Source: DASUPK01 sp963848955 (lineage in GTDB: Bacteria > Actinomycetota > Thermoleophilia > Solirubrobacterales > 70-9). From it: a DNA stretch of 64,000 nucleotides. The number at the start of each line of letters is the position of its first letter. Positions within the stretch are counted from its first letter, which is position 1. The notes below the pieces were generated by a model that saw only the letters and a program-made list of their open reading frames with translations, was not told where the DNA came from and did not search any database. This document shows positions 46,712 through 56,512 of the stretch, piece by piece. Both the position numbers and the translations under genes were made by a program. The stretch lies in the NCBI GenBank assembly GCA_963848955.1, contig CAWKFQ010000004.1, positions 1 to 64,000 of the forward strand, written 5' to 3'.

Positions 46712-48367
46712 GCCAGGTTCGCCTTGCGCGGGTAGACGACCTCGGGGTCGGTGAGCACGTTGACGAGCGCGGGCTTGCCCGAGGCGAAGGCGCGGTCGAG
46801 GGCCGGGCGGAGCTCGTCGGGCGAGCGGACCAGCTCGCCGTGGCCGCCGAGTGCGGAGACGACCTCGTCGTAGCGGGTCTCCGGGCGGAGCTCGGCGGCG
46901 ATCGAGTAGCCGTAGAGGAACTTCATCGGGTGGTGCTCCAGCGCCCAGATGCCGTTGTTGCCCATCACCGCGACGATCGGCAGGTTGTGGCGGACCATCG
47001 TGTCGAACTCCATCCCGGAGAAGCCGAAGGCGCCGTCGCCGAGCAGCAGGCAGACCTGGCGCTCGGGATGGGCGAGCTTCGCGCCGATCGCCTGGCCGGG
47101 GCCGGCGCCGAGGCAGCCGTAGGGGCCGGGGTCCATCCAGGTGCCGGGCTCCCAGGTCTCCCAGACCCGCCCGGCGAAGCTGACGAAGTCGCCGCCGTCG
47201 CCGACCACGATCGCGTCGCGGTCGAGGAAGTCACCGAGCTCCTTGTAGACGCGCATCGGGTGGAGCGGGGAGCGGTCGTCGTCGAGCATCTCGCGCTCCT
47301 CGGCGCGCTTCTCGTCCTCGATCTTCCGCAGCCGGTTGACCCAGGCGGAGGTCCGATGGGGATCGGCCGGGACCGACTCGCGGATCGCGCTCAGCGCGGC
47401 ACCGATGTCGCCGGAGAGGGCGAGATCGGGCTGGCGCGTCTTCTCGAGCCGCGTGGGTGTGAAGTCGAGCTGGATCAGCTTCGACTCCTCGCCGAAGGAG
47501 GCGCCGAAGCCGAGTCGGAAGTCGAGCGGGACGCCGATCACCAGGGCGACGTCGCAGCCCTGGAGGGCCGAGCCGCGGGCGCGGGCGAAGTAGAGCTCGT
47601 GGTCGGGCGGCAGGCAGCCGCGGCCGAGGCCATTGAGGAAGACCGGAATGCCGAGCGCCTCGGCGAGCTCGCGAAGCTCGTTCTCGGCCTGCCCCCAGTA
47701 GAGGTTGGTGCCGGCCATGATCGCCGGGCGCCCGGCCTCGGCGAGCAGCTTCGCCGCCTCCTCGACGCCGTCCGGGATTCGCTCGGGCACCGGCGCCGGG
47801 TCGGGGACCTCGGCCTCGGCCTCCGAGAAGACCACGTCGAGCGGGTAGTCGATGAAGGTCGGGCCGAGCGGCGGCTCGGCGGCGGTGTCGATCGCCTCGG
47901 CGGTGGTGCGCGGCGATCTTCCCCGGCTCCTTGACGGTGATCGCCGACTTGACCAGCGGCGTGACGAAGGGCAGGTGGTCGATCTCCTGGAGGGAGCCAC
48001 TCCCCCACCGCATCTCGGGCGCGCGGCCGCCGAGCGCGACCAGCGGCACGCCGTCGGCCTGCGCGGAGGCGATCGCGCTCATCCCGTTGGTCACGCCGCA
48101 GCCGGCGGTGAGCGCGCAGATGCCGGGCTCGCGGGTCGCCTTCGCCCAGCCGATCGCGGCGAAGGCGGCCGACTGCTCGTGGCGGAAGTCGACGACGTCG
48201 ATGCCCTCCTCCTTGCAACCGGCGTAGATGGAGAAGAGGTGGCCGCCGGAGAGGGTGAAGAGCTTGGAGGCGCCGCGGCTCTTCATCGCCCGGGCGACCC
48301 AGCGGCCGCCGTGGACGGCTCCTGACTCGGCGCCCTTCGGGCTCTCCTGGGCCTGCTCCGTCCCCAT
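46708..48367 (-). CDS. Thiamine diphosphate-dependent enzyme, acetolactate synthase-like (frameshifted)
   Basis: ThDP enzyme of about 553 residues. The catalytic Glu is in VDFRHEQSAAFAAIGWAKATREPG. The central domain has LLAEAGRPAIMAGTNLYWG and LVIGVPLDFRLGFGASFG. The C-terminal cofactor motif runs from LLLGDGAFGFSGMEFDTMVRHNLP to GNNG, the GDG...NN signature. YPLDVVF and PTFIDYPLD suggest the acetolactate synthase/benzoylformate decarboxylase branch. A small regulatory subunit gene is absent, so biosynthetic acetolactate synthase is not supported. It may act on a 2-oxo acid in catabolism. A break lies near 47910. Confidence 0.87.
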
Positions 48368-48384
48368 CGAGGCGAGAGTACCCG

Positions 48385-49152
48385 CTAGATCTCGTCCAGG
48401 GCGCGGCGTGCCGCGTGGGCGTCGAGCTCGGCGTCGTGGACCGACTTCTCGGCCTCCTCGACCTTCTCGCGGGCACCCTCCAGCTTCGCCTGCTCGCGGT
48501 CCAGCTTCTTCTCGGCGGCGGCCAGCTTGCGCTCGGCTTCCTTGCGCCGCTTCGCCTGTTCCTGCCGGGCGCGACGGTCGGCCGCCTCGCGATCGCCCTT
48601 CTTGCGGCCGCGGGCCGGCGCCCTGGGGGTCGCCGCGCCGACCAATCCGATCCCGGAGGCCCTTTGCTCGCGTGTCAGCCGCCCCTTCTCGATCGCCTCG
48701 GCCACCGCCGGGTCGCTGGTCGCCGCCTGGAGCGTTTCGCCGACGCGGTCGAGGATCTGGGAGCCGACGCCGTGTTCCCGACCGATCGCCTCGGCCGTCC
48801 CCACCAGGGAGTCGATCGCCTCTCGCTCGCTTGCCCCGGCCTGACGAAGCTTGTCTCGATCGGCTGAGCCAGAGAGCATCTCCTCCTGCGCGGCCCGCAG
48901 TTCCTCCCCCACCTTCAGAAGCTTGCGGACATCCTTGGGCTTCCGCACCGACAGCTGGTTGACGAGCCAGGCCGCGCGACTGGGCTTCTGGAGTCCCTTC
49001 ACCCAGTCGGCCGCCTCCCCGTCACCGTCAGAGCGCAGCGACTTCGCCAGCTCGTTGCGGGCGGCCGTGAACTCCTCGAGCGGCCCGTGAAAGAGCTCGT
49101 CCAGCTTCTCCTCCGGCACATCCTTGGGCCGAGTTGTGACCGTGCCTTCCAC
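48385..49152 (-). CDS. Coiled-coil protein of unknown function
   Basis: 255-residue uninterrupted protein. The N-terminal half is globular-helical (LDELFHGPLEEFTAARNELAKSL, KPSRAAWLVNQLSVRKPKDVRKLLKVGEELRAAQEEML). The C-terminal half is a long Lys/Glu/Ala-rich coiled coil (ARQEQAKRRKEAERKLAAAEKKLDREQAKLEGAREKVEEAE, residues about 190-235). The family is common in actinomycetes. No enzyme motif and no membrane helix are seen. The start is GTG 49152; GTG 49137 is possible. Confidence 0.7.
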   Translation of the reverse strand: MEGTVTTRPKDVPEEKLDELFHGPLEEFTAARNELAKSLRSDGDGEAADWVKGLQKPSRAAWLVNQLSVRKPKDVRKLLKVGEELRAAQEEMLSGSADRDKLRQAGASEREAIDSLVGTAEAIGREHGVGSQILDRVGETLQAATSDPAVAEAIEKGRLTREQRASGIGLVGAATPRAPARGRKKGDREAADRRARQEQAKRRKEAERKLAAAEKKLDREQAKLEGAREKVEEAEKSVHDAELDAHAARRALDEI

Positions 49153-49249
49153 TCGAACACTGGGATTTACCGAATTGCGGGGTTACAGGTCGTCCCACAA
49201 CCAGCCGATACGCGTAAGGCGGCCGGGGCCATGGGGGAACTAGGGGGTT

Positions 49250-49288
49250 CAGTGGGCCGCCGCCTCCCGGATGGGCGGCGGCCCACTG
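49250..49288. terminator. Perfect 15-bp hairpin
   Basis: CAGTGGGCCGCCGCC and GGCGGCGGCCCACTG are exactly complementary around a 9-base loop. It follows the cupin gene on the minus strand (stop at 49311). It lacks a U tract, as is common for high-GC terminators. Confidence 0.7.
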
Positions 49289-49310
49289 ACTCCTCACCAA
49301 CCACTCCGGC

Positions 49311-49664
49311 CTACGAGGCCGCGTAGCTCTCGCTGCCGAGGATGTGGAGCGAGACGTATTCCTCGTCCCCAACCACCCAGCTGTCGTGGCCGGGCGGCAC
49401 GTAGAAGAAGTCACCCGCCCTCATCACGATCTCGCGGCCGTCGTCCATCTTCGCGACGGCCTCACCGCGGAGGACAAGCCCCACGTGCTCGACCTGGCAC
49501 GAGGTTTCGCCAGTGGCCGGACCGACGTGCTCCGACCATTTCCAGCCGGGCTCATAGGTGGCGCGGCCAAGCGTTGCGGGCCCCACCTCGTAGATCTCGA
49601 ACCTGCCCTTCTCGAAGGTCCGGACCTCGGTCGGGTCGTCGAAGTTGATGAGTTCCGGTTCCAT
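49311..49664 (-). CDS. Small cupin-domain protein
   Basis: 117 residues from ATG 49664; a TTG at 49679 is a weaker alternative. KWSEHVGPATGETSCQVEHVGLVLRGEAVAKMDDG (region, residues 42-76) carries the metal-binding His and Glu-like residues, and DFFYVPPGHDSWVVG holds the last His. The CQVEH motif is typical of a small cupin family known from environmental bacteria. It probably binds a metal. The ligand is unknown. Confidence 0.8.
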   Translation of the reverse strand: MEPELINFDDPTEVRTFEKGRFEIYEVGPATLGRATYEPGWKWSEHVGPATGETSCQVEHVGLVLRGEAVAKMDDGREIVMRAGDFFYVPPGHDSWVVGDEEYVSLHILGSESYAAS

Positions 49665-49682
49665 CCCGCCGAAGCCCAACGC

Positions 49683-51382
49683 CTAAGACCCCGGCAGCGT
49701 GTGCGTCTTGCCGAGGCCGCCGTCCTGGCGAGATCCCGCCCGCCCGACGCCGGGCCCGGGCCGTGAGCGACGGCCGAGACCGTCGCCGGGGACCGGTGCG
49801 CGACCGAGGCCGCCGACGGTCGGGTCCCCGAGCGGGTCCGTGACGTCCGAGCCCGGGCCGGTCGCGAGCGCAACCGGAATCATCGGCGCGTAGAGCTCGA
49901 CCCGGCGGTCGTAGCCGCGGATCTCGCGCTCGCCGCGCGGCTCGACCTCGATCGTCTCGGAGAGCTGCGCGCGCGTCTCCCCGGTGATCAGCACAGGGTC
50001 GCCGGTCTCGCGGGTGGCGGACTCGACTCGGGCGGCGAGGTTGACGGCGTCGCCGATCACGCTGAAGGAGAGCCGGCCGGCGCCGCCGATCGAGCCGGCC
50101 ACGACCTTGCCGGTGTTCACCCCGACCCCGACCTCGAAGCCGCCCGGGCGGCGGCTGTTGATCGTCCGCGCCAGCTCCACGGCGCACTGCACCGCGCGGT
50201 CGGCGTGCTGGTGGATCCGCTCGGGCGCGCCGAAGACGGCCAGCACGCGCGTCGCCGATGAACTGGTCGATGTGGCCGCGGTGGCGGGCGACGATCGGCA
50301 CGATGCACTCGAAGAGCTCGTTGAGCCGCGCGACCACCTCCGGCGCGTCGGCGTCCGCCGCGGCAGCCGTGAAGTCGCGCACGTCGACGAAGACCAGCGA
50401 GACCTCGAGCTCCTCTCCCCGGGCTGGAAGTCCTCGGAGATCAGGTGCTGGGCGACCTCCTCGTCGAGGTAGGTGCCGAAGGCCTCGCGCAGGCGCTCGC
50501 GCTCGGCGAGGCCGTCGACCATCTGGTTGAAGGCCGAGGAGAGCTCGCCGAACTCATCCGAGGTGGTGACCGGGACGTGCTCGTCGAAGCGGCCCTGGCG
50601 GATCCGCTCGGTGGCGGCCTCGAGGTCCTCGATCGGCCGCAGGATCGAGCGCGTCAGCAGCACGGTGAGCTCGAAGCTGATCGTGAAGGAGACGAGAGAG
50701 GGCGAGCAGCACCGCGCGGTCGAGCGCGTCGGTGCCCGCCGCCGTCGGAGGTGAGCGCGGCGACGACCATGCCGTGATCACGTTGATCAGCGGCAGCGAG
50801 CCGAGCAGCTTCACCCGCAGCGGCACCGCCGGCCGGTCGATCCGCACGGGCCGGTCGAGCGCCGCGTTGATGTCGAAGAGGATCGGCCGCATCGCCAGCT
50901 CGAGCGCGAGGTAGTGCAGCGTCCCGGCGTAGCGCGGCGGTGAGCAGCGCCGCCAGCATGATCGGGAAGAAGGCGAGCCAGCTCAGTTGCAGGATGGAGA
51001 CCGAGGCGATGACCGTGATCAGGGTGACCACGACCGGGACGTAGAAGTCCCGGCGGACCAGCTCGACCGGCAGGTTCACCGCCAGGTGCCAGGCCTCGGC
51101 CGTCTTCTCGGAGGTGCGGTCCCCCGCGATCCAGGCGGTCAGCGGGCGCAGCCGCCTGAGGACTCTGACCAGGACGAAGCCGACCCCGATCGCGGTCAGA
51201 CCGAGCGTGACCGCGAGGATCTTCAGGAAGTCCTGACTCGAGACGGAGTAGTAGAAGCTGAACAGCGCGACCGCGCCCGTCGCGACCAGGAAGGCGGTCT
51301 GCAGCTCCACCGTGACGAAGACGGTCGGGTAGCGGGGCCCGAGCTTGCGGTAGAGCCAGGTGAGGGGATGGGGATGGGACAT
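49683..51382 (-). CDS. Membrane adenylate/guanylate cyclase with HAMP domain (frameshifted)
   Basis: Class III cyclase anchored by helices. ATG 51382. Helices lie in TVELQTAFLVATGAVALFSFYYS, ILAVTLGLTAIGVGFVLVRVL and VPVVVTLITVIASVSILQL. A HAMP linker (RPIEDLEAATERIRQGRFDEHVPVTTSDEFGELSSAFNQMV, region) follows. The cyclase domain has LVFVDVRDFTAAAAD (metal Asp), QFIGD, then VLAVFGAP and VGVNTGKVVAGSIGGAGRLSFSVIGDAVNLAARVES. The Gly/Arg-rich C-terminal tail is unstructured. Breaks lie near 50935, 50740, 50690, 50420 and 50255. It is likely a membrane sensor producing cAMP. Confidence 0.88.
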
Positions 51383-51443
51383 GGTCAGCCGCTCATTGTC
51401 CCGAACAGACCAAACGGACCCTCAGAGCGGGTCCCGGCGCCGC

Positions 51444-52084
51444 CTAGAGCGCGCGAATTGCCTCCGAAATGGGCGTGCCGTCGTTGAGCAGGTCGAACGC
51501 CTTGCCGATCGTGTTGTCGGCGACCAGACACTCGGCGATCACCGCGGCGACGTCGTCTCGGGTGACGGTGCCGTACTCGACTCTCTCGGCAATCTGCACC
51601 TTGCCGGTCCCGCGGCTCGTCGGTGAGCCCTCCAGGCCGAATGATCGTGTAGTCGAGGCCGGCTTCCATGACGAACTTGTCGGCCTCGGCTTTGGCCTCC
51701 TGGTAGGGGCGTATCTGATCGGACCAGGTCTCCGGCCGGTTCGAGCCGATGGAGCTGACCATCACGTAGCGGCGAATGCCCTTCGCGATGGCAGCCCTCC
51801 GCGAGCTTCACGGCGCCGCCGTAGTCCACTGTCCGCTTGCGGGCCGGCCCGCTCCCCGGCCCGGCGCCGGCGGCGAAGACGACGGCGTCGGCGCCCGCCA
51901 GCGCGTCGGAGATGTCGTCGACGTTCTCGATGTCGAGGACGATCGGCTCCGCCCCGATCTCCTCGAGGTCGGCTGCCTGCTCGGTCTTGCGGATGATCCC
52001 CCGCGGGCTGTCACCGCGTTCAGCGAGGAGCTTCACGAGCCGTAGCCCTATCTTGCCGTGGCCACCGACGATGACGACGTTCAC
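51444..52084 (-). CDS. NAD(P)-binding atypical short-chain dehydrogenase-like protein (frameshifted)
   Basis: GTG 52084 opens MNVVIVGGHGKIGLRLVKLLAERG with the GxxGxxG motif (VGGHGKIG). GADAVVFAAGAGPGSG and KLAEG follow. After a break near 51795 come RRYVMVSSIGSNRPETW and YQEAKAEADKFVMEAGLDYTIIRPGGLTDEP. A second break near 51615 restores VTRDDVAAVIAECLVADNTIGKAFDLL and a TAG at 51444. This is an NmrA/YwnB-like sugar-epimerase fold protein without a canonical catalytic Tyr-x3-Lys; it may sense the NADP state. The start is 22 bases from the divergent thiamine-binding-type gene. Confidence 0.85.
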
Positions 52085-52105
52085 CCACCCGACGATACTT
52101 CAGCC

Positions 52106-52432
52106 ATGGCAACAGCAGAGTTGACGGTTATCGGCCTCGGCCGATCGGACCCGAGCGCCGGCGAGTACATCGCCGAGATCCAGCGCCGGCTCGCCGCTCA
52201 GGACCGGGTCCGCTACGAGCTGCACGCGATGGGGACCGATCTGGAGGGATCGACGGAGGACATCCTCGCCGTCGTCGCCGAGCTCCACCGTGTCCCCTTC
52301 GAGATGGGACTCCCCCGCGTCTACACCTTGCTGAAGCTGGACGAGCGCCGCGACAAGGAGCAGTCGCTCGCCGACAAAGTCCGCTCGGTGGAGGCCCGAC
52401 TCGAGGACCAGTCTCGATGGAGAACCTCTTGA
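52106..52432 (+). CDS. MTH1187/YqgV-type thiamine-binding protein
   Basis: 108-residue ferredoxin-fold protein from ATG 52106. TAELTVIGLGRSDPSAGEYIAEIQRRL, RYELHAMGTDLEGSTEDILAVVAELHR and RVYTLLKLDERRDKEQSLADKVRSVEA match the family, whose members form tetramers and bind thiamine-like ligands. The TGA at 52430-52432 lies just before the tRNA-Leu on the other strand. The frame is uninterrupted. Confidence 0.88.
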   Translation: MATAELTVIGLGRSDPSAGEYIAEIQRRLAAQDRVRYELHAMGTDLEGSTEDILAVVAELHRVPFEMGLPRVYTLLKLDERRDKEQSLADKVRSVEARLEDQSRWRTS

Positions 52433-52437
52433 AGTAG

Positions 52438-52521
52438 TGCCGGGGGTGGGATTCGAACCCACATGCCCTGAAGGGCCACGGATTTTAAGTCCGCTGCCTA
52501 GACCAGTTTGGCCACCCCGGC
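52438..52521 (-). tRNA. tRNA-Leu (UAA)
   Basis: On the minus strand, 84 nt start GCCGGGGTGGCC and end CCCCGGCA. The acceptor stem is a perfect 7 bp. The anticodon loop CTTAAAA gives TAA. A long variable arm (GGCCCTTCAGGGC) marks class II and the discriminator is A, as for Leu. The T arm is TGGGTTCGAATCCCA. CCA is not encoded; CTA follows. Confidence 0.93.
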
Positions 52522-52561
52522 AGGGCGAACTTCGCGCCGAGGTCCTGCTTCGCCCGACCGG

Positions 52562-52996
52562 CTAGATCGCGAGCGAGTGGTCCTCGAGCGCCTTTGCTAA
52601 GAGTTCGCGCAGCTCGTCGCGCTCGTTCTGGCTCAGGCTGCCGAGCACGTCGTCCTCGACGGTCTCGAGCTGGCGCTCGGCATTCTCGAGGGCCTTCTGG
52701 CCCTTCGCGGTGATCGCGACGATGTGGCGGCGGCGGTCCTCCGGATCGCGGACCCGCTCGATCAGGCCGTCCTCCTCGAGGCCGTTGAGCAGGATCACGC
52801 AGTTGTTCGCGTCCATCATCAGCGTCTTGGCGAGCTTCTGCTGCGTGGCCTTGGTGCTCTCGCGCAGATAGCTGAGCGCCACGAGCTCCTTCAGCTTCAC
52901 GCCGAGAACCTCGGGGGTGGCGCTGCGGTAGGTGACGCGGGAGAGGCGCGTCAGCAGGTTCATCGTTCCCGCGACGGATGGGGCTTGGGTGGTCAT
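52562..52996 (-). CDS. MarR family transcriptional regulator
   Basis: 144-residue winged-helix regulator starting at ATG 52996 with GGGAGAGAG upstream. The HTH is in LVALSYLRESTKATQQKLAKTLMMDANNCVILL (region, residues about 38-70). VERVRDPEDRRRHIVAITAKG (as IERVRDPEDRRRHIVAITAKG) is the wing, and the C-terminal helix is EDDVLGSLSQNERDELRELL. It is divergent from an MFS exporter with 76 bases between the starts, and an operator-like repeat overlaps the exporter promoter. It most likely represses the exporter until a drug-like ligand binds. Confidence 0.92.
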   Translation of the reverse strand: MTTQAPSVAGTMNLLTRLSRVTYRSATPEVLGVKLKELVALSYLRESTKATQQKLAKTLMMDANNCVILLNGLEEDGLIERVRDPEDRRRHIVAITAKGQKALENAERQLETVEDDVLGSLSQNERDELRELLAKALEDHSLAI

Positions 52997-53034
52997 CTCT
53001 CTCCCAATCGTAGCCTCATTCTGCCAGATCATCC

Positions 53035-53062
53035 TTGATTCAATGATTATCAATGCTATAGT
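53035..53062 (+). promoter_or_regulatory. MFS exporter promoter with overlapping MarR operator
   Basis: TTGATT (53035-53040) and TATAGT (53057-53062) are -35 and -10 elements 16 bases apart. TTGAT (53035-53039) and ATCAA (53049-53053) form an inverted repeat over the -35 and spacer, placed to let the adjacent MarR block transcription. Transcription would begin at about 53068, close to the GTG at 53073, so the mRNA is probably almost leaderless. Confidence 0.6.
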
Positions 53063-53072
53063 GACGATCCTC

Positions 53073-54579
53073 GTGGAAGCTACTAACCAGAGAATAGCGC
53101 CCCGCAGCGACCGCACCAGGTGGATCGCGCTCTTCGTCGTCTGTCTCGGGCAGCTGATGATCATCCTCGACACGACGATCGTCAACGTCGCCCTCCCCGC
53201 CATCCAGACCGACCTCCACTTCAGCCAGTCGAGCCTCACCTGGGTGATCGACGGCTACCTGATCACCTTCGGCAGCCTGCTGCTGCTCGCCGGGCGGCTC
53301 GGCGACCTCTTCGGCCGCAAGCGGATATTCCTCGCCGGCGTCGCGGCCTTCGTCGTGGCTTCGGTGCTGTGCGGCCTCGCCACCAGCGGCGGCGCCCTGG
53401 TAGTCGCCCGCTTCCTGCAGGGCGCCGCCGCCGCCCTCGCCTCGGCGGTGATCATCGCGATCATCGCCGTCGAGTTCCGCGAGCCCGCTGAGCGCGCCAA
53501 GGCGATGAGCCTCTACACGTTCGTGATCGCGGGCGGCGCCTCGCTCGGCCTGCTGCTCGGCGGTGTGCTGACCGAGGCGATCAACTGGCACTGGATCTTC
53601 TTCATCAACCTGCCGATCGGCGCGGTCGCGTTCTTCCTCGGCCGCAGGCTGATCGCGGAGAATGAGGGGCTCGGCGGACCGCGGCCGGATCGACTGGCTC
53701 GGCTCGGTCCTGGTCACGGCCGCCTCGATCGTCGCGATCTACGCCCTGATCAAGATCCCGGAGTGGGGCTGGACCGGCGGCCGGACACTCGGTCTGGTCG
53801 GCGTCGCCGCCCTGCTGCTCGCCGCGCTTCGTCGCCCTCGAGTCCCGCATCGCGAATCCGATCATGCCGCTGCGCGTGCTCGGCCTGCGCAGCCTGATCG
53901 ACGGCCAACCTGGTCCGCGGCTTCCTGGTCACCGGCGCCTACTCGACCTTCTTCCTCGGCTCGCTCTACTTCGAGCACGTCCGCGGCATGAGCCCGATCG
54001 AGATCGGGCTCGCCTTCATGGCGATGAGCGTCGCACTGCGCAGCGATGTCGGCCGGGCTGGCGGCGCGACTGGTGGCACGCTTCGGCCCCAAGCCCACCC
54101 TGGTCGCCGGGATCGCGGGGCCGGTGCTCGGACTGCTGCTCTTCTCGCAGATCGGCGAGTCCACCCCCTACTTCCCCCTTGTCTTGGTCTCCCTCGCCCT
54201 GCTCGGCCTCGGCTTCGGGGCGGCGAACCCGCCGCTGATGATGATGGCGCTCGAGGACGTGCCAGCGCAGGACGCCGGACTCGCCTCCGGGACCATCCAG
54301 GTCTCGATCCAGCTCTCGGCCGCGATCGGGCTGGCCGCGCTCGGCACGATCGCGACCGACCGGACGAACGCGCTGGCTTCTCAGGGCCAGAGCACGGTTG
54401 ATGCTCTCAGCGGCGGCTATCACCTCGCCTTCCTGATCGCCGCGGGCGCCGCCGCGGTCGGCATCGCCATCGCGATCTTCGGCCTCCGCTCGCCGCGGCC
54501 TGCTGAGGTCGAGGCGGAGATCGAGGAGGGAGCTCCGGTCGGCATCGAGGCCGAGGCCGAGCTCCGGCAGGCCGCTTAG
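53073..54579 (+). CDS. MFS transporter, DHA2/EmrB-QacA type (frameshifted)
   Basis: Fourteen-helix drug:proton antiporter. GTG 53073. IALFVVCLGQLMIILDTTIVNVALPAIQTDL is the first helix and motif D1, WVIDGYLITFGSLLLLAGRLGDLFGRKR motif A. Then come GASLGLLLGGVLTEAINWHWIFFINLPIG (motif C and the family hallmark), and ALRVLGLRSLI to AIGLAALGTIATDRTNAL. An acidic tail (RPAEVEAEIEEGAPVG) closes the chain. Breaks lie near 53685, 53830, 53905 and 54050. The repaired length is about 502 residues. It probably exports a toxic compound under control of the adjacent MarR. Confidence 0.9.
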
Positions 54580-54713
54580 GCGAGCCTTAAGCGCGGTCCC
54601 CGAGAATCGCGGTCGAGAGAGGAGTAAATCCCCGCAAATAGCGTGGGAATCGGCCGATTGAGCGCCAGATTTCCCCGGGATTAAGTAGCCGCGAGGCGCA
54701 ACCGAACCGCTGC

Positions 54714-54719
54714 TACGGT
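54714..54719 (+). promoter_or_regulatory. Possible -10 element of the sigma factor gene
   Basis: TACGGT within GCTGCTACGGTGTTCC lies about 50 bases before the sigma factor start. A very similar CTGCTACCGT occurs before csp. The fit to a -10 is partial and no clear -35 is seen. Confidence 0.3.
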
Positions 54720-54767
54720 GTTCCGTCTAGGCAGGGAGAGCAGCTTCCCCCCTCGCCACCCGCCCTT

Positions 54768-56502
54768 TTGGAAGCCTCAACGCTCACACACGCCCAGCGA
54801 CGCGGGCTGTTCGCCCGGCGCTCGCCGCTCCTCCGCTTCCAGGAGGACGAGAAGCTCGTCGCCCTGACCCGCAGGGGCCACGAACACGCCTTCGACACCC
54901 TCGTCGAGCGCTACCAGGCCCGCCTCCTCGGCTTCTGCCGCCAGATGCTCCGCTCCACCGAGGATGCGGAGGACGTCCTCCAGGAGGTCTTCGTGGCCGC
55001 GTACAAGGCGATGGTCGCCGACGAGCGCCCGATCGCCGTCCGTCCCTGGCTCTACCGGATCGCCCGCAACCGCTGCCTCAACCACCTTCGTAAGCCGACC
55101 GCGGACGGCCAGGACACGATGGATACCCACCCCCACATGAACGGGGTGACCACCCACGAGCGCGTCCAGAACCGGGAGGAGTTCCGCAGTCTGCTCGCCG
55201 ACGTCGGCGAGCTCCCCGAGACCCAGCGCTCGGCGCTGCTGCTCCGCGAGATCGACGCGATGAGCTACGAGGAGATCGCCAAGGCGATGGACACCACCGT
55301 CCCGGGCGTGAAGAGCCTCCTCGTCCGGGCGCGGATCGCGCTCGCCGAGTCGAGCCAGTCGCGCCAGCTCACCTGCGACGAGGTCCGCATCGAACTCGCC
55401 GAGGCCGCCGAGGGGCTCGCCAAGGTCGGCGGGCCGGCCCGCCGCCACATCAAGAGCTGTGACGCCTGTCGCGCCTTCCGCACCCAGCTTCGCTCCGACA
55501 CCAAGGCGCTCGCCGCGATCTTCCCGGCGGGCCCGCTGCTCATCCTCAAGGGCGCCCTGCTCGCCAAGGTCAGCGGCCTGTTCGGCGGTGGCGGTGGCGG
55601 CGCCGCGGCCGGTGCGGGCGGCGGCGGCGCAGCGGGCGCGGGCGCGGGAGCCGCCGGCCGGCGCTGGAGCTGCGGGAGCCGGTGCGGCCGGAGCTGGCGC
55701 AGCCGGCGCGGGTGCAGCCGGAGCGGCCGGCGCAGGTGCCGCAGCTGCGGGCGGTACGGCCGTCACGGGCGCCGCTGTCGGCGGCGCTGCAGCAGCCGGC
55801 GGAGCCGCCGCGGGTGGCGCCGGGGCCGCAGCAGCGACCGGTGCGGCCGCCGCGATCGGCACCAAGGCCGCCGCAGGCATCGCGACCGCCGCGATCCTCG
55901 CCGGAGGTGCCGCCGAGATCAAGCACGTCACCACCGAGCCCTCCCAGAGGCCACAGGCCAAGGAGCGCACCGCCGTCCAGAAGCCGCCGGCCGTCACCCC
56001 GGTGACCGCTCAGCCGGTCCCGGTCACGCCTCCCCCGACCGAGGCCGCCGCGGGTGCTCCCTCCGCCACGACTCCGCCGCAGCCGACCGAGACCGTGACC
56101 GTTCCGCCGCAGCCCTCAGAGGCCGCGACGACCGGCGGCACCGCGGCGAGCGTCCTGCCACTCGGCAACAAGCGCAAGCGCCACGAGGGCAACAGCATCG
56201 CCAACACGGATTCGAAGGGCTCCAGCACCACCCCGCAGACGGCCCCGGTCGTCACGGGCGTCGAGCCCTCGAGCACCTGCGACGCGAACGGCGACGGGGT
56301 CGCCGATCCTGGCGCGCCGACCACCTGCACGACCGGTTCGACCGGCGCGACGACCGGCGTCGATCAGACCACCACCACCCCGCCGGCGGCGGTCTACTCG
56401 GTGCCGCTGAAGAAGCAGCAGCCCAAGTCGACGAGCAAGCAGAAGTCGACCGGCAAGTCGTCGACGAAGTCGACGCCGAAGAAGCGCGCCAAGCGCCCCT
56501 AG
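54768..56502 (+). CDS. Sigma-70 family (ECF-type) factor fused to zf-HC2-like domain and long low-complexity tail (frameshifted)
   Basis: Start at TTG 54768; no ATG or GTG is available. Residues about 25-95 are sigma region 2 (LVALTRRGHEHAFDTLVERYQARLLGF, DAEDVLQEVFVAAYKAM, RPWLYRIARNRCLNHLRK). Residues about 140-185 are region 4 (LPETQRSALLLREIDAMSYEEIAKAMDTTVPGVKSLLVRAR). Then a zinc-binding anti-sigma-like motif follows (GGPARRHIKSCDACRAF, H-x3-C-x2-C) and a hydrophobic stretch (LLILKGALLAKVSGLFG). Next is a Gly/Ala repeat region, a second hydrophobic part, and a Pro/Thr-rich tail with DANGDGVADPG and a Lys-rich end. One break lies in the Gly/Ala repeat near 55650. Sigma and anti-sigma functions may sit in one chain, possibly membrane-bound. 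Confidence 0.85.
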
Positions 56503-56512
56503 CGCCGCATAC

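Noticed and set aside
55600..55830. Gly/Ala-rich repeat as a CRISPR or tandem DNA array
   Set aside because: The repeat is protein-level low complexity (AGAGAAG units) in the sigma fusion. There are no spacers and no exact DNA repeat.
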